Notes: generated from the sequence alone by a model not told the origin. Counted from the stretch's first letter, positions 1 to 11,745 are shown. The stretch is DNA of 64,000 nucleotides from Ascarosepion bandense (GCA_037127315.1 JBBBDQ010000445.1:3274501-3338500); one strand, 5' to 3'. Program-made: numbers and translations.

Positions 1-250
1 AGTATTGACCTTGCATTTAAATTTCTGGAGGTTGTAGCTCTCAGGAAAGCAAGAATAAGTGCGTTCCACAGGCGGGAAATGCGAGAAAAGAAGCTGAAGG
101 AGTAGAATTGTTGTCTGCATTTGGTAGATCTAACTGAATGTGTAAGACCCAGTTGCCAGTCTGGTTGCACGATTAAACACCTGTTGCGGAGGTACCAGTG
201 ACTTAAGTTTATTGGAGCAGAGGCCATGGAAGTATTTATAGAACACTCAG
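1..250 (-). mobile_element. LINE reverse-transcriptase C-terminal fragment
   Basis: The minus strand encodes the conserved C-terminal tail seen in several other copies in this window (FYKYFHGLCSNKLKSLVPP around 180-250). It matches the tails at 3083-3418, 51568-51852 and 57078-57473. This tail is characteristic of CR1/Jockey-type non-LTR retrotransposons. The fragment runs off the left window edge and is degraded. Confidence 0.75.
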
Positions 251-726
251 GGAAGCCTAACAAAAGTTTAATTTACCTACAAGGCTAATAGTGACTGACT
301 GTGATGATGAAATGTGAATCATGGAAAATTGTCAGTTTCCCTTGGTGCCATGGCTGAACGCTGCTTGTTGCAAAATACCCACTTTCCAAATAGGGGTCAT
401 GACCAAAAACACCCATCTTTCACTCATCCATTCAATTTGAAGTTGTCTTACCCTCGTGCTATTACTCTTTCGTCTGTATCTGTGAGGTCTCTGAATCGGG
501 ATAGGGGTTGAAAGAGACGGCAATTCAAGTGTCCCCCATTATATTAAGTGGAAGAGTTGGACTGTTGCTAACAAAGTCGTCATGTTGGTGTATCTGTAAC
601 GTATTTGATTTTTGTTCCTTGTCTAGAGTGGATTTTCCAATTTGTACATCATAGATGTGTTGGCCATTTCTATTCAGTTTGTGTGGTGCCGTACGCCGTT
701 CGGTATAGTACGGAGTTTTCAATCGG
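251..726. other. Unassigned intergenic DNA
   Basis: I see no gene or recognisable repeat here. The small overlapping ORFs on both strands (65 and 63 aa) are mutual shadows without domain features. The last about 25 bases form the left half of a likely target-site duplication for the SINE that follows. Confidence 0.4.
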
Positions 727-1302
727 ATGTGTGTTGTGGTGCAGTGTTTATCAGCTCGAAATGAGAAATCGGGAAGCAGTTTGAATTCCTTGCAAAAGAT
801 AGTAATTCATCTCTTCCCTCCAGTTATGTCCTAAATAGCAGGACAGATTGTGTTCTCTAGCCTTAGCTGGCAACCAGTCTACCGCAGAAAGAAATGGCAA
901 CCAACTACGGGATAATCTTCTGCCCAGTCAGTTATGACTCATTCGAGACATGATCACCCAAGCGTGTATCATGTATGGCACTTAACTAACTAACTAAATA
1001 TAATAGTTGAAAACATTAAGGCTTCTACTGGGCATTAATTGGGGGATCAGTTTTATATTGTTTAGAAGTAATAGACTGATCCCCCACTAATTACTACTTA
1101 ATAATATAATGCATTTCCTCCCCCTCGAGCTATGAGTCAAATAATACAGATTGGGTTCTATAGCCTTGGCTAGCAGCCAGTCTACTGCAGAAAGCAATGG
1201 CAAGCTACTGTAGGATAATCTGCTCAATCAGTCATTTTGAGAAATGATCACCTTAAGTGTGTATCACATATGGTACTTGACTGACTGACTGACTGAAGTC
1301 AT
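727..1302 (+). mobile_element. tRNA-derived SINE with two body units
   Basis: The head (gttgtggtgcagtg A-box-like, then tttgaattcc B-box-like) is followed by the family's body: accagtctaccgcag, gggataatcttctgcc, gtgtatcatgtatggcactt. A hairpin linker (gggggatcagtt ... gactgatcccccac, about 1040-1090) follows, then a second body unit. The flanks gtatagtacggagttttcaa and gtgtagtatggagttttcga form an imperfect target-site duplication of about 20 bp, which supports retroposition of the dimeric body as one unit. Confidence 0.85.
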
Positions 1303-1499
1303 TCAGTGTAGTATGGAGTTTTCGATTTATGAGTGCCTCTGCTGGTGTTAGACCATACGTTTGGTGTTGATCGGGAAGAAAGGAGGGAAGCATTTGGTAT
1401 CTTTTCTGTTGCTGTTTCCTCCCACGTTTGCTTTAAGTAGTGCATGTGAGAGGTGTTCTGTTTATATGTTTGGTCAGGTCAGTAACGGTGCCCTGAAAT

Positions 1500-1850
1500 G
1501 AAGTTCTAGACACTCCATTGCACACACAGTTGAGTGGCGTATCCAAAAGATTCAGCGACTTTAAATTAAATTTGAATCAGTTTAGGATGTGGTTTCCGGC
1601 TTTCTCTTTTCACTTTTCTTTTTCTCTTATTTTTATTTATTTATGTATTTATTTATTCATTCTTTTTCACTATCGCCCGGTTCACACTCCACCTACGTCT
1701 ATTGAACAGGTGAAGAGGCCCCTTCCTTGTTCCCTGTTTAGGATGTGGTTTCCGGCTCTCTCTTTTCCAATCCTTTTTACTCTTACGTAGCCCCCTGCAC
1801 ATCAGTGGCGTTAGCACCTTGCTCGGGGTGATATGATTAAAAAAAAACAA
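1500..1850 (+). mobile_element. LINE 3' end fragment
   Basis: The segment ends with ccttgctcggggtgatatgattaaaaaa, written in parts: ccttgctcggggtga then tatgattaaaaaa. The same 3' terminus occurs at the ends of the CR1/Jockey-like copies (reverse complement at about 3080, 51380 and 56810; plus strand at about 62940). A 25-bp direct repeat (ttaggatgtggtttccggct) occurs at about 1582 and 1737. The ORF across it is low-complexity TTTA/CTTT sequence and not a gene. Confidence 0.6.
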
Positions 1851-2029
1851 AAAAACTTCCAGATTTAAAAATTCAAATACTCATTGATTTTGTTAGAAAT
1901 AAACAAAGTTATTCGAATTTACAAACTTTGCTTAGCACACACGCAAAAGTGAATCCAAAAACTAAACTCGTTAAATTTCACACCTCGATGCGAAATGTTT
2001 CCCGGCCAATAGAAAACTAGGAAACATTT

Positions 2030-2640
2030 AAAAACAAAATTCCAATAAACTTCGATTATCAGAAACAAAATTTATTTTATAGACTCTTTTCACAATTCGA
2101 CGCGAAATTTGTTTATCGTTCAATGGAAAGGCCAGAATCACAGCCGGGAGTGAATTCCCAAATGACCTTTTCGAGCCCCACAAACGAAATAAGACAGAGC
2201 AAAATCGACTGTCGCCAGAGAGAAGACAAGCGTAATTTAACACGTACTCTTGACAAACGTCAAGCGATCGATAGTATTATTACCTCTCTTTCTCACCTCT
2301 TTATTCTCACGGTTCACCTGTCTGCCTTTTCTTAGACTTGATAATCGAACGGAACCATTTAAGGCTGAGCGAATACTTCAAAGACACTACTACGCAAAGA
2401 TAACGCTCATACATACATACAAACATACGTTCCTGCCACGAACTCTTGATACCCTTAACTTCTTAATACTGTTTCTCGTTGAACATTTAACTTTTATCAA
2501 TTCATGTTATTCTTTTCTATTAATAAATAGTTACTGCTACGAACACTTGATATCCTTAACTTCGTAATACTGTTTCTCATTGAACAATAACGTCTACCAA
2601 TTCATGTTATTCCTAAATTTCTTTTTAAACATACAAATGG
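2030..2640 (+). repeat. Diverged LTR-like repeat, relative of 61100-61660
   Basis: It shares blocks with the minus-strand segment at 61200-61640: acgctcatacatacatac, then a run containing cgaac(a/t)cttgata, then attcatgttattcttttct with an ataaat signal. The segment around 2440-2600 is also internally duplicated (cttgatacccttaacttc / cttgatatccttaacttc). I could not find the ends or a target duplication, so the LTR assignment is inference from the paralogue's TATA-like and polyadenylation-like sequences. Confidence 0.3.
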
Positions 2641-2655
2641 TATACTTTTATTTAA

Positions 2656-2690
2656 TATATATATATATATAAATTTTTTTTTTTTTTTTT
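2656..2690. repeat. TA and T simple repeat
   Basis: A short (TA)n run is followed by a T-rich run of about 18 bases. The 300 bases that follow to 3060 show no gene: the two overlapping minus-strand ORFs (71 and 62 aa) have no recognisable features. Confidence 0.8.
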
Positions 2691-3061
2691 CACAAATTTA
2701 CTTTGTGATAACCTGATAACTCTGGATAAAACCTGTACGTTGTAGGAAGTTTGGTTATGTTTGACACAAGGCCAATTTAATAAACATTAACCATCTCTCT
2801 ACTTTTACAAGTTCCAATAGTTGGTGACTTGAGCCTGAGCTGTAAATAAATCTGGACACCTGAGGGTGTTGGTTGATGGTAATTCGCCCATGATATGGAC
2901 GCAATCTCGTGATGCACTCTTCGCTACCTGACTGGTCGGTGTTTGTGAAAGCTGTCCCATGGTTTTCCATAGTGTTTGCGATATGAGTGTCATATCAGAG
3001 GCTGTGTCAATTTGTAGACGAGCAGGACAATCAGTTTTATTTCCACATATTTGCAGTTCAA

Positions 3062-3510
3062 TTTAGAAATCTTTTTTTTTATTTAATAATCATATCGCCC
3101 CAAGCAAGGCATTTTACTGTCACTGTTTTGCACGGGGTTACATAGGAGGAAAGTTATGAGAAAGAGTGACAGGCGGGAAGTGTGAGAAAAGAAGCTACTG
3201 GAGTAGAATTTGCGTTTACAATTTATTGGTTTCACAGTAAAAGGGTGGGGACTAGTTGCTAATCTTGTGGCTCGAGTAAGTTGATATATTGGGGGCACAA
3301 GTGAGCTAAGTTTATCGGAGCAGAAGCCGTGAAAGTATTTGTAGAAAAGACACAGGGAAGCCACATTGCGCCGATGAGAAAGTGACTGTATCTGAGCTGC
3401 CAAGTCGGGATCGATCACATTACAGATTCTCTGCTGGATTTTGTCAAAGACACCCAGGTGGATAGCAGAAGCACCCGACCAGATATGGCAGCGGTATTCA
3501 ATATATATGT
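3062..3510 (-). mobile_element. CR1/Jockey-like LINE 3' end
   Basis: The minus strand starts with the RT tail (VIDPDLAAQIQSLSHRR, then FYKYFHGFCSDKLSSLVPP) and finishes with the shared 3' terminus (gccttgcttggggcgatatg) plus A-rich tail. The copy is 5'-truncated at the (TA)n tract at 3505-3585, as expected for LINE insertions, although recombination at the microsatellite is also possible. The reading frame is open for about 111 codons but the enzyme core is absent. Confidence 0.8.
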
Positions 3511-3585
3511 ATATACTAAATTATATATTTATAATGTATATATATATATATAATGTATGCATTATATATAACATAATATATATGA
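3505..3585. repeat. AT-rich microsatellite between two LINE copies
   Basis: Imperfect (TA)n with atgta interruptions separates two same-strand LINE fragments. It carries no gene. Confidence 0.85.
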
Positions 3586-3599
3586 GAGGCGAGCAATAA

Positions 3600-5250
3600 A
3601 AAGAAGAACACGGTACAGGGGGTGTCGGAGAAAGGATAGGGGAAAAATGGCAATCATCAAGATAAAAAAAATTAGCAATGGTCGCTGCACTTGGGGGTTT
3701 TAGCTATCAGGGAACCAAATCAACAAAATAAGTCCCACAAGCGGGAAATGCGAGAAAAGAATCTCTGAGGGTAGAAGAGACGGTTACTTTTTACAGTAAA
3801 AGAGTGGAACATCATTACATTGAGTAAATTCCTGTAGACGGGGCACCAGCTCATCAGAGCACAAGGCGCTAAAATATTTGTAGAAAAGACGGAGGGAAGC
3901 CATATCTCGTCGGTGAGAATGTGAATGACGTCGAGCTGCCAAATGGCGATCGGTTACATTGTGGATCCTTCTTTGGACTTCGAGATGAACAGCAGTCGCC
4001 CCCGACCAGATATGGCAACAAATGATACGAATGGTAGATTTGTATATGTCCAAGATGGATTCTAACGAGAACTTTCTGGCATGATATAGTGCCTCAAAAT
4101 TCTTACCAATATATGTAGCTATTTTGATGCAGTCGCTCCACTTGAGGTCGGTTAAGAGATTGAGGCCGAGGAGGCGCAGTGTATTGCTTTCTCAGAGACT
4201 AACGTGATCCATGGAAGGTAGGAAAGTTTCTCTTTGTGATTAAAGGAGGGCAGCTTCGTTTTGGAAGCATTAAAATTTACCAGCCATTTATTACACCAGT
4301 TCACCACAGTGTAGAGGTCCTTTTCGAGAGGGCCAGCGTGGTTTAATCAGTCACCTCTGACAGATTTCTTATTGAGACGGGAGTAAATGGTGGTGTCATC
4401 TGAATAGATGCCTACTTGGGAACTGATTACATCAGGAAGATTATTGATGAAGATCAAGAAAAACGTAGGACCTAGGATAAAGCCTGGAGTAACACACGCG
4501 TTCGTATGATAAGATTAATACGACATTCCCTGTGCGAATTGATAGGAACAATTGGATTAGATCAAACAAACGTCCAGATATATCATAGCCCAGTAGCTTG
4601 CGCAAGAGTCCATCATGCCAAACCCTGTCAAATGCATTCGAGAGATCCAAGTCAACAGTTTCCTATTTCTTACAAAGAGCTTGGTATATATATATATATA
4701 TATATTTGGTGATGGTCGTTAGCATATCAGCAGTAGATTTGTTGAAGTGAAAGCTATACTGTTTGTCAGAGAATAGTTTTGAAAAGGCGTATAAGGCGAT
4801 ACTTAGAGGGTGAGAAATCTCTCCAGAGTTTTTAAAATTGGACTACATGGGTCTTTTAACGAGCAGGAAAGCAAGAAGCAGCGTGGCAATAGTTGTAGTG
4901 TTGCAGGGGAAAGGGGAGAGTCCAGATGCACATTTTTTTTTAGGACGATGACTAAAATTCCGTCAGCACCACTGGCCTTATGGGAGTGGAGCTTAGAAAT
5001 TATGTTAGAGACCAGAGGGGTGTAATGTGTGCGTCAATCAGTAGAGCCTCAATCCCAGGCTGGAAGTCGGGTGTGAGTAGTCAAGACGTTTTAAATGTGG
5101 AGTTGGAGGAGAAAAGGCAAGCAAAGCACTTAACCTTGTCCGCTGTGGCTGTGAGGACCTTCAAAAGAAGAGATCGAGTCTTTGGTGTCGTTCAACACAC
5201 TTTTGCAGAGCCGACAGAAAACTTTGGAACCAAATATGTTGGATGCTATA
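3600..5250 (-). pseudogene. Broken LINE reverse transcriptase
   Basis: Reading the minus strand from right to left gives pieces of a non-LTR reverse transcriptase. SHKASGADGI-like sequence lies near 4970. MDLSNAFDRVWHDGLLRKL (4594-4650) is the motif A region. IYSDDTTIYS near 4380-4420 is the catalytic YADD-type box, here with SDD. WSGATAVHLE and HRRDMASLRLFYKYF follow at 3784-4053. The pieces sit in different frames and are split by a TA run at 4683-4706, so it cannot make a full enzyme. The C-terminal tail resembles the neighbouring copies but is clearly diverged, which suggests an older or related CR1/Jockey-like family. Confidence 0.8.
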
Positions 5251-5285
5251 TGCAGCTTCATTCTGTCAGTAAACAGCAACATTTA

Positions 5286-5288
<3 letters not shown>

Positions 5289-5336
<48 letters not shown>
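5289..5336. repeat. (TA)n microsatellite
   Basis: About 24 TA units lie immediately left of the Helitron-like element. The coding potential called across it (polyIY) is an artefact. Confidence 0.95.
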
Positions 5337-5339
<3 letters not shown>

Positions 5340-5371
5340 CATAAGTAATATAAGATTTATTATATATAATA

Positions 5372-5591
5372 CTAGCATCGTAACCCGGCGTTGCCCGTGC
5401 AACTCAGAACATTTTAGTAGGAGGAGAAGATGCCACTTTTTATTTTACAGATTTTGTTTTTGTTTGAAAAAACATTTTTTTTTTAAAAAAAGATTTCTTT
5501 TGTTTCAAAATAACGGGGGAAAATATTCACATTTTTTTTGTTCACCAAATGAATTTTTAAAACGTCGGAATAAAAATTAAATATAAAGGCT

Positions 5592-5625
<34 letters not shown>

Positions 5626-5992
5626 TATAAAAAATATTTTAATCGCGTTTGACACATGTGATTTGATTTCTGTGACGTAAAACGTCGGAATAAAAATTAA
5701 CTATAAAGGCTCATTTTTTTTTATAAAAAATATTTTAGTCGCATTTGACAAGTGTGATTTGATTTCTGTGACGTAATCTAGCAACCATCTTAGATCGTAG
5801 ATGTTTTACGAAGCAAATGTAAACAATCGGCTCCATTGGCCAAAATGTGCGAAAGGTAAAAATTGCTGAACTTAAACTCAAAAAGTATGTGTCGACCTGG
5901 CTTCCTTGTAGATGTTTGAATGGCGTAGCTTATAAAATGTAGGTGTGCATGGGGAACAGTCGCACACAGACTCGCAGATTGCATTTTATAGA
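5372..5992 (-). mobile_element. Helitron-like non-autonomous element
   Basis: On the minus strand the element starts TCTATAAAATGC at about 5992 and ends with a GC-rich hairpin followed by CTAG at 5372-5375 (gttgcacgggcaacgccggg then ttacgatgctag). A TC 5' end, a CTAG/CTRR 3' end, a subterminal hairpin and insertion next to T are the Helitron hallmarks. The interior holds a tandem duplication of about 115 bp (5560-5665 and 5680-5775: cgtcggaataaaaatt ... gatttctgtgacgtaa) with a TA tract inserted. No Rep/helicase sequence is present. Compare the copy at 41635-42356. Confidence 0.75.
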
Positions 5993-6269
5993 TAGAAATA
6001 ACGAATATTATTTATTTTATATATAAATAATATCAAATATATATAATAGATATGATAGTTGTTTAATACTTAGTTTTTGGTCATAATAGGGTTAGACCAG
6101 TACATATTTGTATTAAAAAGTGTTCGATACAATTATATTGTAGAACTTTTGAATACTTTTGAATGTTTATAAATGGAAAATAATATATATCATATATATG
6201 CATAATAGTTATATAAAATTATCTATTATTTATATGTATAATATTCATTATATATATAACAGTGATGAT

Positions 6270-6941
6270 TTTCTTAGGAAAAATTATTAAAAAGTTGTGA
6301 GTTTAAAAATGTATTTTTTTGACAGTATTTGTTTTATTTCTATTATTATATTTTATATTTCAGACCGTCCTCGGTCCTTCATCAGAAACAAATGATTTTA
6401 AAATTTGAATTAGAAACGTATTTCGCGAGAGCGTTCGTCGAGAGAGTCTGTTTACATCACGTGACGCGTCTGTGGAGAGTTTGGCTACATCAAGTGACGC
6501 AGAAAGCGACAGATTTTTTTTTTAAATTTGTAAACGTAAATCTATCTTTAATTCAATACTTATAAATTTTGTTTTAGAGAAAAAATTTCTTGAATGTATC
6601 TAAAAAAGTTTAGCTATTGAAATATTTGTAAAAGATTCAAAACACCTAAGTCCCTATTTAACCCTAGCTTTGTATTTAATTTTAAAATCCAGTCTTTTTC
6701 TTTCTTTCTGCGCGTGTGTGTAGAACTAAAATCGTCACGTGATGTAAACAAACGCGTCACGTGATGCAAACAGACTCTCCCCACAGACGCTCTCGCGAAA
6801 TACGTTTCTAATTTAAATTTTAAAATAATTTGTTTCTGATGAAGGACCGAGGATGGTCTGAAATATAAAATATAATAATAGAAATAAACAAATACTGTCA
6901 AAAAATACATTTTTAAACTCACAACATTTTAATAATTTTTT

Positions 6942-6945
<4 letters not shown>
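6270..6945. mobile_element. Foldback element with about 200-bp inverted arms
   Basis: The left arm (about 6270-6490) and right arm (about 6730-6945) are inverted copies. gttgtgagtttaaaaatg at the left is mirrored by catttttaaactcacaac at the right, and both carry tttcgcgagagcgt/acgctctcgcgaaat and a cacgtgacgcg block. Each arm contains the motif ctgatgaaggaccgagga followed by ggtctgaaat. No transposase is present. ORFs inside (78 and 102 aa) are mirror images of one another and are not genes. A (TA)n run follows at 6943-6978. Confidence 0.85.
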
Positions 6946-6978
<33 letters not shown>

Positions 6979-6983
<5 letters not shown>

Positions 6984-7440
6984 CTATTTAAATGTATAAT
7001 TTATTGTATATTATATAGTACATATAATATATATATGAGTATATGATTATATACGAGTTAAGTATGAATGGAATAAACCTCCGTATCCAAAACCACTATT
7101 CTTTAAAAAATGCTCAATACAAAGTAGAGCGAATTAATGTTAATTAAAGTTAATATTTGATTGATAATTTATAACATAAATACGATACAATATCACTACA
7201 AAAGTAGCTACATTGTTTCGACACTACTTTTGTGTCTTATAAAGTGATGGCGCTGATTTCAAGTTGAAGTGTTTTAAAAGGTTGAAAACTAGTCAAACCC
7301 CCTCTAGTCTATGGTGATCAAGTAATTTCTAATTTTAGAAATATCAGAACAGACTCCAAAAACAATTTATTAGAACATTAATGTTGAAATTTGATTAAAA
7401 TAGAAATCGGTCATTTTACAATAAAAATTAAAATTTCTTT

Positions 7441-7472
<32 letters not shown>

Positions 7473-7489
7473 ACGAATTCATTTTAGAG
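6979..7489. other. AT-rich gap, no gene
   Basis: AT-rich sequence with a (TA)n run at about 7447-7472. I see no coding or recognisable repeat structure apart from the microsatellite. Confidence 0.6.
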
Positions 7490-7600
7490 AAAATAAAGGG
7501 TTTGGCTTGAAATTTGCAGCCCCTGAAGAAGGCCGGAGCGTAACACGGCTGAAATGTCATAAACATGACAATAAAGATGAGGACAACAGTCCGAAAAATG
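7490..7600 (+). repeat. CTGAAGA-stem-GAAA repeat family copy
   Basis: It contains cctgaagaaggccggagcg, tgaaatgtcat and ataaagatgaggacaac, then agtccgaa. It is the same family as the copies at 21525-21825 (minus), 39769-39961, 50950-51256 (minus) and 52161-52420. The arms ggccg/cggct can pair. Its right end abuts the next SINE. Confidence 0.7.
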
Positions 7601-8247
7601 TCAGTCAGTCAGTTAAGTGCCATACGTGATACACGCTTTGGGCGTTTATGTCTCTAAAGAGACATGACTGACTGGGCAGAAGATTATCCCGCAGTAGGTT
7701 GCCATTGCTTTCTGCGGTAGACTAGTTGCCAGCCAAGGCTATAGAACCTAATTTGTAATGCCAACGTACAGCGGGATAATCTGTCCTGCCATTTAACTCA
7801 TAACTGAGGGGGAGAAGAGATAGATTATATAACATTATTATATTAAGTATAATTAGTGGGGGATCCGTTTATTACTTCATAACAATAGAAAACTGATCCC
7901 CCACTTTATGCCTAGTAGCAGTTTTAATTATATTTCCAACTATTATATTCAGTCAGTTAAGTACCATATATGATGCACGCTTTGGGCGATCATGTCTCGA
8001 AAGAGACATGACTGACTGGGCAGAAGATTATCCCGCAGCCATTGCTTTCTGCGGTAGACTGGTTGCCAGCCAAGGTTATAGAACCCAATCTGTCTTATTA
8101 TTTAACCCATGACTGGAGGGAAGAGACGGATTAATACCTTTCCCAAGGTTTTTGTGCGTAAGTGAATGCGAGGAATACAATTGGAATTCGAACTTGAGTC
8201 CCCGATTTGTCGTTTCGAGTCGATATCCACTGCACCAAAACGCACCG
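7593..8247 (-). mobile_element. tRNA-derived SINE, dimeric body
   Basis: On the minus strand the tRNA-like head (gcgttttggtgcagtgg, then a B-box-like gagttcgaattcc-type run near 8180) is followed by a body unit, the gtgggggatcagtttt hairpin linker (about 7855-7905) and a second body unit. The tail ends in ctgactgactg. It has the same organisation as 727-1302, 38105-38722 and 55517-56132. Confidence 0.88.
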
Positions 8248-8585
8248 AGCATTGTAAATAATGCAAATAATACCTCATCTCAGAAGACTGGTGAGTTTTT
8301 GAAAAATATGAAAGCAAGAATGATAGGGTTACACTAAATTTGCTGAGTGGGATAGGGAACCGTTAAGACTATGGCTGAGAGGTGTTAAGGAGGGGTATGC
8401 TGGGATCGTCATTTGAAACTTCCATTTTTTTTTTCTTGACTGGTTGCGCATTTTTACATTTCTAAATATTCTTAGTTAATATTCATTTTCACTTTCTTGG
8501 AAAAGCGTCAAGCCAAAATTCCCATACAGTTTTTCATTCTATTAAAATGCAATATTGAGAATTAACAATAAATTAATGTGAAATA

Positions 8586-9362
8586 CGAGGGTCATTCAAT
8601 AAATAAGGTGAATTCTTCGGTATAACGACTTCTAATACAGATAGAAGCTTACATTTTTTTATTTATTTTTCAACGTAGTCTCCCATCAGTGTCACACACT
8701 TTTCCCATCTTCCCATGCACAAGCTTCCGTATTACCTCAGCGTAAAAATCTTTGGACTGATGTCTCAGCCAATCGCTCACAGCACTTTTGACTTCATCGT
8801 CACTTTTAAACTTCGTGCCTCTCGTGAACGCTTTCAAGGGACCAAACAGGTGAAAGTCTGAATGGGCAAGGTCTGAGCTGTAAGAGGGAGAGACACTGCT
8901 GGGACAACTCGACCCTCTTCTGTTTCTGCTCTGCAGTAAACATATTTGGCACCCACCTGCAGCTGACCTTCGAGTAGGAAAGGTCATCATGGACAATTTT
9001 GTGTGCTGTCCCAACACATAGGCTCAAAGTCCTTGCAATGTTATCCACTGTCACTCTTCTGTCAGACTGAATGAGATCACTGACCGATTCGATCACCTCA
9101 GGAGACGTCACTTCTGTAGGCCTCCCAGGCCTTTCTTCATCCTCAACACTGCTCTGTCATTCTTTAAACAATTTAGCCCACTTGTAGACATTTTCTTGGA
9201 TGAAACATGTGGCACCATACACAGTTGACATTCTCCTATGAATGTCAAAAGGTTTGCACCCTTCAGCAACCAAAACTTCATAACTGACCTCTGTTCAATC
9301 CTGGAGCATGCTTCTTGGTCGGCCATCTTCCAAACTCTCAAAGTTTTTTTTTTTCAATCTGC

Positions 9363-9402
<40 letters not shown>

Positions 9403-9480
9403 TAAATCCCTTTGAAAAATAAGTAAAGAAAAAGTAAGCTTCTATCTGTATGAGAATTCCTTATACCGAACAATTCACCT
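8586..9480 (-). mobile_element. mariner element A, internally deleted
   Basis: The left terminal repeat starts tacgagggtcattcaataa at 8587 and the right terminus begins the array at 9432. Transposase remnants lie between them on the minus strand. A homopolymer A/TA insertion (9360-9405) lies between the N-terminus and the right terminal repeat. TA target duplications flank mariner elements by family rule and TA is present at the left junction. The element lies about 16 kb from the sister copy B. Confidence 0.9.
8670..9330 (-). pseudogene. mariner transposase remnant (element A)
   Basis: The N-terminal helix-turn-helix region is present as fragments (IEQRSVMKFWLL near 9290; KMSTSGLNCLK region in a shifted frame). 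SDRRVTVDNIARTL and VGTAHKIVHDDLSYSKVSC (8950-9060) are typical of mariner transposases. The chain then jumps from KRVELSQQ directly to the C-terminal block around the third catalytic Asp (SSDLAHSDFHLFG, 8850-8885). The central segment with the first two catalytic Asp residues is deleted. The C-terminus shares a one-base insertion (a GGG run at about 8713-8715) with element B, which shifts the final RWEKCVTLMGDYVEK-like tail out of frame. Not functional. Confidence 0.88.
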
Positions 9481-11745
9481 TATTTATTGAATGACCCTCG
9501 TAGAAGTCCTTATACCGAAAAATTCACCTTATTTATTGAATGACCCTCGTAGAAGTCCTTATACCGAAAAATTCACCTTATTTATTGAATGACCTCGTAG
9601 AAGTCCTTATACCGAAAAATTCACCTTATTTATTGAATGACCTCGTAGAAGTCCTTATACCGACAAATTCACCTTATTTATTGAATGACCCTCGTAGAAG
9701 TCCTTATACCGAACAATTCACCTTATTTATTGAATGACCTCGTAGAAGTCCTTATACCGAACAATTCACCTTATTTATTGAATGACCCTCGTAGATGTCC
9801 TTATACCGAACAATTCACCTTTTTATTGAATGACCTCGTAGATGTCCTTATACCGAAAAATTCACCTTATTTATTGAATGACCTCGTAGAAGTCCTTATA
9901 CCGACAAATTCACCTTATTTATTGAATGACCCTCGTAGAAGTCCTTATACCGAACAATTCACCTTATTTATTGAATGACCCTCGTAGAAGTCCTTATACC
10001 GAACAATTCACCTTATTTATTGAATGACCCTCGTAGAAGTCCTTATACTGAACAATTCACCTTATTTATTGAATGACTCTCGTAGAAGTCCTTTATACTG
10101 AAAAATTCAATTATTTATTGAATGGACCTCGTGGAAGTCCTTATACCGGACAAATTCACCTTATTTATTGAATGACCCCTCGTAGAAGTCCTTATACCGA
10201 ACAATTCACCTTATTTATTGAATGACCCTCGTAGAAGTCCTTATACCGAACAATTCACCTTATTTATTGAATGACCTCGTAGAAGTCCTTATACCGACAA
10301 ATTCACCTTATTTATTGAATGACCTCGTAGAAGTCCTTATACCGAACAATTCACCTTATTTATTGAATGACCCTCGTAGATGTCCTTATACCGACAAATT
10401 CACCTTATTTATTGAATGACCTCGTAGAAGTCCTTATACCGAAAAATTCACCTTTTTTATTGAATGACCCTCGTAGATGTCCTTATACCGAAAAATTCAC
10501 CTTTTATTTATTGAATGACCCTCGTAGAAGTCCTTATACCGACAAATTCACCTTATTTATTGAATGACCTCGTAGAAGTCCTTATACCGAACAATTCACC
10601 TTATTTATTGAATGACCTTCGTAGAAGTCCTTATACCGAACAATTCAATTATTTATTGAATGACCTCGTAGAAGTCCTTATACCGAACAATTCACCTTAT
10701 TTATTGAATGACTCTCGTAGAAGTCCTTATACCGAAAAATCTAACTTTATTTATTGAATGACCCTCGTAGAAGTCCTTATACCGACAAATTCACCTTATT
10801 TATTGAATGACCCTCGTAGAAGTCCTTATACCGAACAATTCACCTTATTTATTGAATGACCTCGTAGAAGTCCTTATACCGAACAATTCACCTTATTTAT
10901 TGAATGACTCTCGTAGAATTCCTTATACCAAAAAATTCACCTTATTTATTGAATGACCCTCGTAGAAGTCCTTATACCGAACAATTCACCTTATTTATTG
11001 AAATGACCCCCGTAGAAGTCCTTATACCAAAAAATTCACCTTATTTATTGAATGACCCTCGTAGAAGTCCTTATACCGAACAATTCACCTTATTTATTGA
11101 ATGACTCTCGTAGAATTCCTTATACCAAAAAATTCACCTTATTTATTGAATGACCCTCGTAGAAGTCCTTATACCGAACAATTCACCTTATTTATTGAAT
11201 GACTCTCGTAGAAGTCCTTATACCAAAAAATTCACCTTATTTATTGAATGACCCTCGTAGAAGTCCTTATACCGAAAAATTCACCTTATTTATTGATGAC
11301 CCTCGTAGAAGTCCTTATACCAAAAATTCACCTTATTTATTGAATGACCTCGTAGAAGTCCTTATACCGAAAAATTCGCCTTATTTATTGAATGACCCTC
11401 GTAGAAGTCCTTTTACCGAAAAATTCGCCTTATTTATTGAATGACCCTCGTAGAAGTCCTTATACCGAAAAATTCAATTTTATTTATTGAATGACCCTCG
11501 TAGAAGTCCTTATACCGAAAAATTCACCTTATTTATTGAATGACCCCTGTAGAAGTCCTTATACCGAAAAATTCGCCTTATTTATTGAATGACCCTCGTA
11601 GAAGTCCTTTACCGAAAAATTCGCCTTATTTATTGAATGCACCGTAGAAGTCCTTATACCGAAAAATTCGCCTTATTTATTGAATGACCCTCGTAGAAGT
11701 CCTTTTTTTACCGAAAAATTCGCCTTATTTATTTAATGACCCTTC
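9432..11745 (+). repeat. mariner terminal-repeat satellite array (about 47 units)
   Basis: Head-to-tail copies of a 49-bp unit: tagaagtccttataccgaa, aaattcaccttatttattg, aatgaccctcg. The unit is the 47-bp terminal repeat of the adjacent mariner plus one TA. Variants include a 47-bp unit (gacctcg in place of gaccctcg), aac/aaa/gac/caa changes after 'ataccg', and aattcgcc units clustered at the distal end (11370-11735). ORFs across it (60-97 aa, repeating PYLLND and VEVLIP) arise from the repeat and are not genes. Confidence 0.97.

Noticed and set aside
9432..11745. CRISPR-like array (regular 49-bp repeats)
   Set aside because: There are no unique spacers, the unit equals the adjacent mariner terminal repeat plus TA, and the DNA is clearly eukaryotic.
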